Of a stretch of 10,503 nt of DNA, positions 1 to 7,014 are shown piece after piece; positions within the stretch are counted from its first letter, which is position 1; the number at the start of each line of letters is the position of its first letter. Source of the DNA: Euperipatoides rowelli (lineage: Eukaryota > Onychophora > Udeonychophora > Euonychophora > Peripatopsidae); NCBI GenBank assembly GCA_003024985.2, contig PXIH01S0000740.1; one strand, written 5' to 3'. The notes beneath the pieces were generated by a model that saw only the letters and a list, made by a program, of their open reading frames with translations, did not search any database and was not told the DNA's origin. The position numbers and the translations under genes are program-made.

Positions 1-664
1 ACAATGATTAAGAAAAAAAAAATACAATAAATAAATAAATATACAATACAAAGAGAAAATATTAGTAATTTATAATAAATGATGTTAAATTTAAACATTA
101 AACTGTTTAAAAAATAATCAAATATTGCCTACAATATTGGAATTAGCAGGATTTTTTAAAATCTACATAGTCTGTAAAAGGAGTTAATTTATAATCATTA
201 TATAACCTTGATCCCCTTATTATAGGATTACCATAACTTATATATAGTTAGTGGATGATAATGGAACAATGAAAATTCTATTGTTTCTAAGTATACTTAA
301 TTAGGTATAGCTATATTGACTGTAGATACCGGTAGTAATCTAGAGCAATTTATTTTAGAATTAATTACATTATAAAGAAATAATAAATCGGTTATACATC
401 TTCGTTTGTCTAAAGACAATATACTAAAATTGTCGCATAATAGGTCATATTGAACAAATCTATAATTAATTTTAGATTTGTAACAAAAATTTTATGAATC
501 TATATTGAATAGTTTCAATATGATGTAAATAAGTTTTAGCACAATTATTCCAAATAACCGTGCCAAACCCTAATTTAGAGTGAACTAATTGATTATATGA
601 GATAATGATGAGCTTAGTAGAGTAAATGTTACTACTAACCCTCTTTAAGAATCCCAAACAATTA
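1..664 (-). mobile_element. 5'-truncated Jockey/CR1-like non-LTR retrotransposon, 3' part
   Basis: This is the 3' portion of a non-LTR retrotransposon on the minus strand. Recognisable RT C-terminal coding sequence starts at about 660, with no finger or palm motifs upstream. That fits the usual 5' truncation from incomplete target-primed reverse transcription. Coding similarity fades below about 170. The stretch 1-170 is A+T-rich, contains an ATTT/TTTA repeat near 30-45, and is read as 3' UTR. The true 3' end may lie outside the window. Its 5' junction lies within about 10 bp of a perfect 32-bp palindrome at 670-701. The copy is separate from the larger minus-strand element that ends near 1143. 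Confidence 0.7.
297..657 (-). pseudogene. Reverse transcriptase C-terminal region (fragment, frameshifted)
   Basis: This encodes the region just after the RT thumb of a Jockey/CR1-superfamily ORF2 protein. The first frame (657 to 472) contains LVHSKLGFGTVIWNN followed by an IETIQ.RF segment. This is the family pattern 'LVrSkLeyg..iW..' plus 'ie.iQ..f'. A frameshift near 475-485 moves the reading frame. The second frame (about 480 to 297) continues with LSLDKRR, then LLFLYNVINSKI, matching the family 'LsLe.RR..dl.fLyki.n..i' pattern. More degraded coding traces containing SYNK follow to about 200. The protein would be inactive because it lacks the catalytic palm. The superfamily is fairly secure and the exact clade is not. 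Confidence 0.72.
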
Positions 665-669
665 AAAGC

Positions 670-701
670 AGAGTTATAGAACTCTAGAGTTCTATAACTC
701 T
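670..701. repeat. Perfect 32-bp palindrome
   Basis: Arms 670-685 and 686-701 are exact reverse complements of 16 bp with no spacer. Symmetry stops at 669/702. It sits immediately upstream (in the minus sense) of the truncated RT fragment. Confidence 0.9.
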
Positions 702-733
702 AGAGTTATTTAGCGATATAAATCTCTAGAGTG

Positions 734-791
734 TTTAAATATAAATCTCTAGAGTATTTAAATGGAAATACTCTAAAGATTTATATTTAAA
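734..791. repeat. 26-bp inverted repeat with 6-nt loop
   Basis: Left arm 734-759 and right arm 766-791 are reverse complements with one mismatch (CTCTAGAG against CTCTAAAG), separated by 760-765. The right arm overlaps the start of the next hairpin. Confidence 0.88.
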
Positions 792-824
792 TACTCTAGA
801 GATATAAATCTCTAGAGTATTTAA
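787..824. repeat. Perfect 17-bp inverted repeat with 4-nt loop
   Basis: Arms 787-803 and 808-824 are exact reverse complements, with spacer ATAA at 804-807. Each arm carries one CTCTAGAG octamer. Confidence 0.9.
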
Positions 825-1142
825 TTGGAAACATTTAGACTCAGTTGTTGGCTAGATGTACTTTTACCAAACCTAAAACCTCGAGAAAGCCCTTCCAACC
901 CTAACCGAACTGCAGAAACATAACTGCAAAAGCCTACATTTTACACTTCATTAGAAATGATTAGAATCAGGGAAATTATATAGCCAATCCAACCTAAAAC
1001 TAATACAGTCAAAATAGTATATGAGATTATAGCTAGGCAATAGACAAACAAATATGAAATTAATTAATTAAAGGCAGTCACAATTTACAATTCCACAAAT
1101 AAATAAATAAAGCTATCCTTTTTCGATGCCAATAATAATTAA
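825..1142. other. Unassigned spacer
   Basis: I see no gene here. The first half is less A+T-rich than its surroundings, with runs such as CCAACCCTAACC near 896-907. The second half is A+T-rich with an (AAAT)n stretch near 1097-1112. I found no RNA polymerase III box pair, inverted terminal repeat or coding similarity. It may be remnant transposon or host DNA. Confidence 0.5.
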
Positions 1143-1169
1143 ATCTATCTATTTATTTATTTATTTATT
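1143..1169 (-). repeat. 3'-terminal AATA/GATA microsatellite tail
   Basis: On the sense strand the element ends CAATAAATAAATAAATAAATAGATAGAT. CR1, L2 and Rex-type elements characteristically end in short tandem repeats instead of a long poly(A). The same stretch contains AATAAA hexamers that could serve as polyadenylation signals. Confidence 0.75.
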
Positions 1170-1501
1170 GAAACAAAAACAACGGCCCAAGGACCTATTA
1201 CAGTTTTGTTGGTGTAAAATTAATAAAAGAGCAATTTGAGCATTTTTACATATAAGATAAATATTAAGGTTAAATACAAAATTAAAATATAGCAGTTAAA
1301 TGGTATAATAAGAAACAAATATTCTAAAATTAAAACATTTTAGTAAGGAGATAAAATAAGATAAGCAAAAGGAATAGACTGAGTAGGCTACATTAAATTA
1401 TAAGTATAAGTTACAAATACAATATCAAATAATTCATAATAACAGATACAGTAACATAACAAACAATGAAAATAATGGATCTGAAATAAGAAAACCAAAA
1501 G
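1170..1501 (-). other. 3' UTR of the CR1-like element
   Basis: This non-coding, A+T-rich stretch lies between the ORF2 stop (1502-1504) and the terminal repeat. Its last 30 bases before the tail are relatively G+C-rich (sense GTCCTTGGGCCGTTG). In this family the 3' terminal segment is what the RT recognises, so this block may be the conserved recognition region. That role is inferred from family knowledge. Confidence 0.6.
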
Positions 1502-3638
1502 TTATATATCAGAAAAGAGGTCATAAAGAGTTGGAAAATTTAATAAACAAAGAGTATGAAACTCACTGAAGGGAATATCAAACCTATCTATAACATAAAG
1601 GTTACAAACCTTCATAGAGTAAACAATGGGATCATGAAGAATAAGATTATTTCTTGAAAAGGGATTATCAAAGATTAAGGGGAATCTGGTATGATGAAAT
1701 TGTGTAGAGTGAGGAGTAATAGAGTTTTTAAGGCTATCACAATCAATATTAGAATTGACCAGATTGTATAATAGATTCAATGAAAATAAGGTACGTTTAT
1801 GTTCAAGGGTAGTAATTTATAAAGTACACATAACTCTTGATAAGACAGACAGATAGTGTTAAGTTTAAATTTACGAGAAAGAAAAAGTAAAAACAAGTAT
1901 TGCACAAGTTCAAGTTTCCATTTGTCAGATTTAGAGCAGTGCTGTAAAAGCGGGGAGCAATACTCCAAAACAGGTCTAATTAAAGTGATATATATTTGTA
2001 TAATAAGTTTACAATTATAGATACCCACACATAACTTTTTAAGATAAACCAGAAGCCTAGAAGATTTAAGTGTAATATTATTGATATGTTCAGAAACAGT
2101 GAGATATGCAGTTAAAGTAAAACCTAAATCCTTTATAGTTAAAGTATTGGTTAGAATTTGGTTGCCAAGTGTATAGTTGAAAATAAAAGAAGTTTTATTA
2201 TTAGAATAAGAGATTTTATTGCATTTGTTATAGTTAATAAAAAGAGCCCACTTAGTACACCAAGACATAAAAATAGATAAATCATTTTGAAGTAGGGGCT
2301 ATCAGTCACAGATTTGACCATTGAATAAATTGTACAGTCATCAGCATATAAAAGAACATTAGTATTTAAATAATCAGGAAGATCATTGATATATAAATTG
2401 AAAAGGAGTGGCCCAATGATAGAGCCTTGTATTATATCGGAGAGAACACTAGATTGGTATGAATAAGTATTACAAATTTTTACGATCTGAATTCTATTAG
2501 ATAAATAACTCCCGATAAATCTCAAAGCACTAGATGATATATTATAAGATTTAATTTATAGATTAGCAGATCATGATTAACGCTGTCAAAAGCTTTTGAG
2601 AAATCAACGTAGACAGCATCAACTTGAAAACCCATAGATAAATGGGAAGAAAGATACTGTATAAATATTGATAAATTAGTAAGAGTAGATCAACCTTTAA
2701 GGAATCCATGTTGGTGAATAGAGAGGTCAGGTTTAATAATAGGGTATATTTTATCATAGAATAGAGATTCAATAACTTTAGACATAGTAGGTAGATTAGA
2801 AATAGGTCGGTAGTTTTTGCTAAGTAGATTAGAGTCTTTTTTATGTTTAGAGGTGATAACAGATGTTTTGAGACAATCAGGAAACATACCAGAAGAAAAA
2901 GATTGATTAATTATGAGGAGCAAAGTAGTATCTATTGTAGAAATAATTCTCTTAAGTATTGCCATCACTAGATGTACCACAACTATCTTTTAAACCACAT
3001 ATAGCCCTATTTAGATCAAAAATATCAATAGTAATATGATTATCAGCAGGGCTAAGAAAGTCAAGAACATCAGGTTTAAGTAAGAATGTGAATTATAATT
3101 GCTAACAAAAAATCTTTGAAATTGATCTGCAATAGATTGATCATCATCAAGAGGCATTATCATAAATCATAGAGTAAGGAACAAGATCTTTAGCGCTAGT
3201 ATTAGAAAATTTAATGAAGTTCCAGATAGAATTGTTATTACCAGAGTGACTATGTATAACTAATTGTTCAAAATAATATTTTTTTAGTGAATTTAAGAAG
3301 TAAAGAAAAATAAGTACGAGTTTCTTTAAAAAGGGTATATGAAAACTCAGAATGGGAATCTAAATAGATCCTGTGAGCTACCTTTTTATAATATAATATT
3401 TTACTAAGCTCAGGATTAGTCCATGGAAAAAGTTTGGTTGACTTATTATTAATACAGATCTTAGGAGTGGAGAGAATAATATTATGATTAAGGATAGAGA
3501 GAAACTTTTTTAAATGCGAAATTAGTATCAAGTTATATAATTCATGATCCCAATTAATAGTTAGCAATAGGGAATTTAAATGTTCAATATTAGGTTTTTT
3601 TTTGTAATTATAAATAAATTGAGTATCAACTGAGTATG
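1502..3638 (-). pseudogene. ORF2, reverse transcriptase half (frameshifted)
   Basis: This encodes the endonuclease-RT linker, RT and C-terminal region of ORF2p, which performs target-primed reverse transcription. From the N-terminus, the linker (3638 to about 3180) has a FPWTNPEL motif and basic K..R segments. RT fingers carry YRPIS (2798-2812) and QHGF (2702-2713). The first catalytic Asp is in DFSKAFD (2585-2605). A GSIIGPLLFNLYINDLP block leads to YADD (2337-2348), so the catalytic aspartates survive. The thumb and following region run from 2268 to 1777, with LIRPVLEY and an LELVQ segment. The C-terminal tail (1780 to 1502) has LLYNLVNSNIDC. Frame changes occur near 2980-3260, 2530, 2290 and 1780, and there is an in-frame TGA after the QHGF block near 2687-2689. 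The domain assignment is secure; exact frameshift positions are approximate. Confidence 0.85.
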
Positions 3639-3648
3639 GATTAGAGGT
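3639..3648. repeat. Target-site duplication, left copy (nested RT fragment)
   Basis: GATTAGAGGT here matches GATTAGTGGT at 4107-4116 in 9 of 10 positions. The two copies flank a segment that interrupts the endonuclease coding sequence. Confidence 0.6.
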
Positions 3649-4106
3649 ATTATAATAGGGTTTATTTCATAAATAGAATAATTACAAAGAAAGAAGTAAA
3701 ACTATGAAAATAATATTTAGTCAAGCCCATGAAGGATATAGACCAAATTTACAAATTTTAATTTGAATAATCTAAAGTTAAATTTTAGTAATTAAATTAA
3801 AGAGTGATTTATTAAGCGTTAAGTAGTCTTGACAATGTCGGAATGGCAGATTTGCTAAATCTGTTCGTGCGAATGAAAGGAATAAAAGATTGATTTGAGG
3901 GTCTTGTACTTCTACCAGATATTTGAAATCGGGTGTGGGGAGATAAATTTGGATATTGTTTAAAAAAGGTAGGAGCAAATTTGCATGCTAGTTCATGTCT
4001 ACGATGTTTTAAGTCCTTAAGACCAAGCAATTCAAGTGCTTGTTTATAATCTATGTAAGATGGACCTAATATGATTCTCAGGGCTAAGTTAAAGCCAAGA
4101 ATAGGA
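3649..4106 (-). mobile_element. Nested 5'-truncated non-LTR retrotransposon
   Basis: This segment of about 458 bp interrupts the endonuclease of the CR1-like element. It contains the C-terminal end of a different RT, then a short 3' UTR ending near an AATAAA signal (sense ATGAAATAAACCC, about 3657-3671) and a TTATAAT tail at 3649-3655. It has the same orientation as its host element, extreme 5' truncation and a probable 10-bp TSD, all consistent with target-primed reverse transcription. Host endonuclease coding lies to its right (through SDH, 4112-4120) and the host linker lies to its left, so it inserted after the host element had integrated. Confidence 0.72.
3812..4098 (-). pseudogene. RT C-terminal tail of the nested element
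   Basis: The open frame reads ALRIILGPSYIDYKQALELL and then GLKDLKHRRHELACKFA, and ends RLLNA before a TAA at 3812-3814. The combination 'aLriIlg..y..Y..AL..lgL..L..RR..l..kFA' followed by a short basic tail ending 'iP.l.rlLN' is the typical extreme C-terminus of many invertebrate non-LTR retrotransposon ORF2 proteins. It is about 95 residues and lacks the catalytic domain, so it cannot act alone. The frame is uninterrupted, which suggests it is younger than the host ORF2. The first residues (before ALRI) are poorly matched to the family. The clade is not determined. Confidence 0.75.
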
Positions 4107-4116
4107 GATTAGTGGT
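4107..4116. repeat. Target-site duplication, right copy (nested RT fragment)
   Basis: GATTAGTGGT, the partner of 3639-3648. It overlaps the codons of the host endonuclease SDH motif (sense TCTGACCAC, 4112-4120). Confidence 0.6.
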
Positions 4117-4809
4117 CAGAGCAGAAAATATCACCCAAATCAACATCAATATCAAACTTTGCAAAAATTAATTCCAAATAATTATCATTTCTTGATGGAA
4201 ATAATTGAAATTGCTTGAGACAAAAAGATAACATGATATTTAGGAAATATAATGTAGGATCATCAGAAATACCTTTATGAAAGTTATAAAGGGGAAGATT
4301 AACATCACCCGGTATAATAACATTATCATCAGATTTAAACCCAAGAAAAAATTTGGATAAATCAGAGAATGATAAATCAATCAGTTGTATATTGACTAGA
4401 TGTAAATAAATTAGAATGAAATAATATTTTAAATGTATAATTTTAAAAGTTCAATACATAGCATTTCTAAGTTTTTTGAGGTGTATATATGATTAGTTTC
4501 ATATTCTGGTTTAACCAGAATAGCCATGCCACCACCACATAATTGTCTATCTCTACGATACACCACACAATCACCAGCCAAAAGAGCATCAGTCATATCA
4601 TTGGACAGCCAACTTTCTGTAATAAAATAAATGGAATAAAAACCCAATAACAATGATTCACGTAGGGCATTCAAATTCTTTAAAATACTCCTAGCATTTT
4701 GATAATAAGAATAAAAAGTAGTTTTATTGGTGTTTAAGGGTTTGATATTGGCAACAGGAACTGGATGATGAAATGCTGGAGTAGAAGGCAATTGCTATTG
4801 GTCAAAAAT

Positions 4810-4817
4810 ATCAGGTG
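4810..4817. repeat. hAT target-site duplication, left copy
   Basis: ATCAGGTG, identical to 5251-5258. Removing the element plus one copy restores a continuous ORF2 frame. Confidence 0.92.
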
Positions 4818-5250
4818 CAGTGCCGGATTTAGACTTGATAAGGGCCCGTCAGCGCATGCTCGAGTGTAGCGGAGCAACACAGGGGAATCCCCGTGTTTAT
4901 AGTAAAAGAAATTATATACTTTAAACGTTCCATTTCTATTATAAAATAATAATGAAATAATTTTAAAAATTACCGGTAATACTAATCCCGGTAAATCGGT
5001 TATCGGTAATGCAAACCCTAGGCACAATAGCGCTTTGTTCTTTGAAAAGATGCGCTAAAAAAAATTGGGTGAAGAGTATGGGACGTCCTAGACGTGCGGC
5101 ATTGAGACAAATAATGCTGCAGTATACAGTATATTTAAGTATATATATATATATGACAATTGCTCACTCGGACAATTTTTTTTGGGAGCCCACAAGAAAG
5201 TGAGGGCCCTAAGCTATAGCTTGTTTAGCTTATACGTAAATCCTGCACTG
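4818..5250. mobile_element. Non-autonomous hAT element (MITE), 433 bp
   Basis: The ends are inverted repeats starting CAGTGCCGGATTTA (4818) and, on the other strand from 5250, CAGTGCAGGATTTA, identical in 13 of 14 positions. Each end has a GGGCCC a little further in (4842-4847 and 5204-5209). An identical 8-bp duplication ATCAGGTG flanks it at 4810-4817 and 5251-5258. CAGTG-type termini with 8-bp duplications are diagnostic of hAT transposons. At 433 bp with no transposase similarity it is non-autonomous and would have been mobilised by a hAT transposase made elsewhere. Internally it has a cluster of CGGTAA motifs (about 4972-5010) and an (AT)7 run at 5141-5154. Open frames inside it show no recognised domain. 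Confidence 0.92.
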
Positions 5251-5258
5251 ATCAGGTG
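5251..5258. repeat. hAT target-site duplication, right copy
   Basis: ATCAGGTG, identical to 4810-4817, starting immediately after the terminal CACTG. Confidence 0.92.
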
Positions 5259-5357
5259 TTGCAAGAGGTTGAGTAGACGAATCTATAGAATAATTTGAAG
5301 TAATGGAGGTAGAGTCATTTTCTTTAATAATCAAAATTTTCTGGATAGAATTAGTAA

Positions 5358-6102
5358 TCAATTATATCTATAAGTATCATTTCTAATTTTCACAGTATAT
5401 AAATGAAACTTCATCGGCTTACCAAGGTTTCCAAAAGCAGTCCTGAGCTTGTGTGCGCATATAAAAACATACTTAGGTAGATGTGGTTTCAAAGACAAGG
5501 GAGAACCTTTAAATTTAATGGATTGTTTAAAAATATTATCTCTATGAATTTTAGAGATAAATTTAATAAGTATAGGTCGATTACGACCAGATAAATATTT
5601 ACCCAGTATAAATGAATCAGCAATAATGTCAAATTTAAAGTGATCAAATGATCCAATTGCCGAAGAAATATCATTAATAACATTACAAGTTAAAGAATCA
5701 ATAACTCCAAATAACAAAAGATTGTTCTCTCTAGCTGTGACGTCAAGTTGTGCAATCTGATCATCAAGATATAAAACCTGATCCTGGATATCCAAAGCTA
5801 TAGATGTCAACTGTTTATTGGTAGATTCAATATTAACAATATAATGTATCTACTTTTAGTGAGACAGTATTTAACTGTTCAGCGATAATATTTTGTTTAT
5901 CTATGATTTGCTGTTGAAGCCCACCAATAGTATCAACTTTAATTGACATAGCTTCCACAATCTCGATCCTCTGAAGTAAGAGATCAAAAGTATCTTGAGA
6001 AACAATAATAGGAGGGCCTGGATTGCTCTCCACATCGCCGGAAAGATGTAAAAGAAATGCCAACCAAATTAAAGATCTTAGAGATAAAGAAGTAGACATC
6101 AT
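5358..6102 (-). pseudogene. ORF1 protein with N-terminal leader and 2A peptide (one frameshift)
   Basis: ORF1p of such elements binds the element RNA and assembles the retrotransposition particle. The ATG at 6100-6102 (followed by a second ATG) opens a frame running to a TGA at 5358-5360. There is one frameshift, within 5833-5849 where the two frames overlap. Intact length would be about 240 residues. Residues 9-20 are a hydrophobic leader and 23-30 are the 2A motif DVESNPGP. Residues about 35-115 are a heptad-like, Q/L/I-rich coiled coil spanning the frameshift. From about 5732 onward there is an RRM-like domain starting RENNLLLFGV and including LGK..S.RNRPILIKF, as in Transposase_22/L1-ORF1-like proteins. 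Its stop overlaps the start of the ORF2 frame. ORF1p assignment is good; dual processing of the leader is inferred from the 2A motif. Confidence 0.85.
6013..6036 (-). other. 2A ribosome-skipping peptide DVESNPGP
   Basis: Codons for D-V-E-S-N-P-G-P match the 2A consensus D(V/I)ExNPGP exactly, preceded by a leucine-rich stretch (LAFLLHLSG) as in active 2As. The ribosome would skip the bond between Gly29 and Pro30, releasing a 29-residue hydrophobic leader separately from the rest of ORF1p. Such N-terminal 2As are known in some APE-type non-LTR retrotransposons, where incomplete skipping gives two forms with different localisation. Activity is inferred here. Confidence 0.9.
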
Positions 6103-6135
6103 AGTATAAAATTTTTTATGAAAAAAATGTTTATA

Positions 6136-6372
6136 TCATTGTCGTTTAGGAATAGAACGATTTAAATGAACAGAGCCGCAAAAATGAGTATGTAGTGAAG
6201 TAGCCTGTGCTAAAAACGAAGCATAATCAGATTCATTATTACTACAGCCAGGCATATATAAATTATGATCACAATTATAAGATGATGAATAATAAATAAA
6301 AAATAAATCAATTGTAACAGATATTGATATCAACAGGATAATAGATCTGAGCCACATTTTAGCAAGGCACAT
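6136..6372 (-). CDS. Small hydrophobic upstream ORF of the CR1-like element
   Basis: This is a 78-codon ATG-initiated frame directly upstream of ORF1. The N-terminus MCLAKMWLRS is followed by a hydrophobic segment (about residues 10-28: IILLISISVTIDLFFIYY). This resembles a signal peptide or signal anchor. A short tail follows with cysteines at about 34, 43 and 65, an NES sequon, and a basic end (NRSIPKRQ). Its TGA (6136-6138) is in the same frame as the ORF1 ATG, 11 codons away (the intervening codons are open). So a readthrough would give one protein with two hydrophobic leaders. I do not recognise a family. It may be a true extra ORF, a regulatory uORF, or the decayed N-terminus of ORF1. 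The start codon lies inside the first tandem monomer. Open length alone is weak evidence. Confidence 0.45.
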   Translation of the reverse strand: MCLAKMWLRSIILLISISVTIDLFFIYYSSSYNCDHNLYMPGCSNNESDYASFLAQATSLHTHFCGSVHLNRSIPKRQ

Positions 6373-6944
6373 GGTGAACGTTATTGCAATGTGTCAAAAT
6401 CTCCACGCGTAAATCTGAATTATTGGAATGCAATAATCAGGATGAAAAATGTTATATTCTGACACAATAAAGAATATCAAGTCAGTTCAATCGATGATAA
6501 ACACAGCAATAAAATGATATATGAGAAAAAAATTAAGGATAAGAACCGCTTAACAGCAAGGCACAGACTGAACGTTATAAGCCATAGAGCTCAAACAATT
6601 ACACGTAAATTTGAGATGAAAAATAAGACATCACTGTTTATTCAAAGTGAAAACAGTCAAGTATTTTAGTAGAATCAATCCAAAAATGCAGAAGACTCAT
6701 ATGTAAGAGGATTATAAAACATCAATCATTAGAATGGATAATATATAACAGGAATTTGCGTGAAACCGTATGAGAACAAATACTTTAGTCAAAAGCAAAT
6801 AAAATGAAGACTGATTGAATCCCTAAAAATCTGCAACAATTGGGACATCCAGTAAATCAAATCGGTGCACAGCATAGAAGTAATACAAATCAAACTTCAG
6901 TAACCATCACCAAACATAAATCCATGAAAATATATAGGAAATAT
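6361..6944 (-). repeat. 5' UTR tandem monomers of about 194 bp
   Basis: AGCAAGGCACA at 6361 recurs at 6555, both followed by TGAACGTTAT and, further on, CGTAAAT(C/T)TGA and GATGAAAAAT, giving a 194-bp period. A weaker third copy starts near 6750 (TAACAG followed by a diverged TGAAACCGTATGAG), spaced 195 bp. Divergence includes an indel of about 22 bp within copy 1. Tandem 5' UTR monomers act as internal promoters in some retrotransposons such as mouse L1; that role here is inferred. Confidence 0.65.
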
Positions 6945-7014
6945 ATAGAAAAAAAAAATATCAAAATGGATCAGAGAACGTAAAATTAGTCAGCCATCAT
7001 AGCAGAGCGCCACC
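6945..7014 (-). promoter_or_regulatory. Presumed 5' end and internal promoter start
   Basis: The sense strand here starts GGTGGCGCTCTGCTATGATGGC (7014 down to about 6993), clearly more G+C-rich than its surroundings. It is followed by a T-run (about 6951-6959 on the sense strand). Non-LTR elements of this type start transcription at their first base from an internal promoter. No specific promoter motif can be proven. Confidence 0.35.

Larger units (their letters stand above)
670..824. repeat. CTCTAGAG palindrome cluster
   Basis: Six exact copies of the self-complementary octamer CTCTAGAG occur at 682, 698, 724, 747, 794 and 810, plus one degenerate copy at 771. They are embedded in partly repeated units of about 23 bp (core ATATAAATCTCTAGAGTATTTAA) in both orientations. 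Three separate hairpins can form: 670-701, 734-791 and 787-824. It has no coding potential. It could be a foldback element, a MITE core or a locally amplified palindromic satellite. I see no terminal inverted repeats or target duplication that would decide between these. Confidence 0.8.
4107..5361 (-). pseudogene. ORF2, APE-type endonuclease half (interrupted)
   Basis: This is the N-terminal half of ORF2p, the endonuclease that nicks target DNA. The ORF2 frame opens just after a TAA at about 5362-5364, with TTG at 5359-5361 overlapping the ORF1 TGA. It runs in frame to the hAT insertion and resumes at 4817. A TAG at 4795-4797 interrupts it. Endonuclease motifs follow in order: NARSI, then ITESWL (metal-binding Glu), YRRDR and GGGMAILVK in the segment 4791-4429. 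After a frameshift near 4385-4430 come PGDVNLP (4298-4312 region, catalytic Asp/Asn), a SRNDNYLELIF block and SDH (4112-4120). The catalytic motifs survive, but the frame is broken by stops, a frameshift and two insertions (4818-5250 within it and 3649-4106 at its end). The continuation is the RT half below 3638. Confidence 0.85.
1143..7014 (-). mobile_element. Near full-length CR1/Jockey-like non-LTR retrotransposon with 2A-bearing ORF1
   Basis: In the sense direction (7014 to 1143) this has a 5' UTR with tandem monomers, a small upstream ORF, ORF1, ORF2 (APE-type endonuclease then RT), a 3' UTR and a short AATA-repeat tail. The order and motifs fit the CR1/Jockey superfamily. After removing two nested insertions with one TSD copy each (441 and 468 bp), the element is about 5 kb, a normal full length. 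The 5' end is placed at about 7014, where the sense strand begins GGTGGCGCTC, a G+C-rich start in A+T-rich surroundings; this boundary is inferred. No convincing TSD of the element itself is visible. Several frameshifts and stops in both main ORFs make it inactive. Confidence 0.85.

Noticed and set aside
670-824. CRISPR array
   Set aside because: The units are palindromic and in both orientations, with no unique spacers of constant length, and the context is eukaryotic.
896-907. Telomere-like repeat (CCCTAACC)
   Set aside because: Only a single unit with no tandem array.
2563-2772. 69-codon minus-strand frame over the RT
   Set aside because: The true RT text (QHGF, then VDFSKAFD) is in another frame across the same bases.
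4734-5203. Open frames spanning or inside the hAT element (minus 5027-4734, plus 5009-5203)
   Set aside because: The minus frame runs across the transposon/host junction and the plus one has no domain. Neither resembles a hAT transposase.
5489-5683. 64-codon minus-strand frame within ORF1
   Set aside because: It is out of frame with the RRM-like ORF1 coding at the same place, which has clear family motifs.
6013-6036. 2A motif as a sign of an integrated picornavirus-like sequence
   Set aside because: The motif lies in ORF1 of a non-LTR retrotransposon with coiled coil, RRM-like domain and downstream endonuclease/RT. No viral capsid, helicase or polymerase is present.
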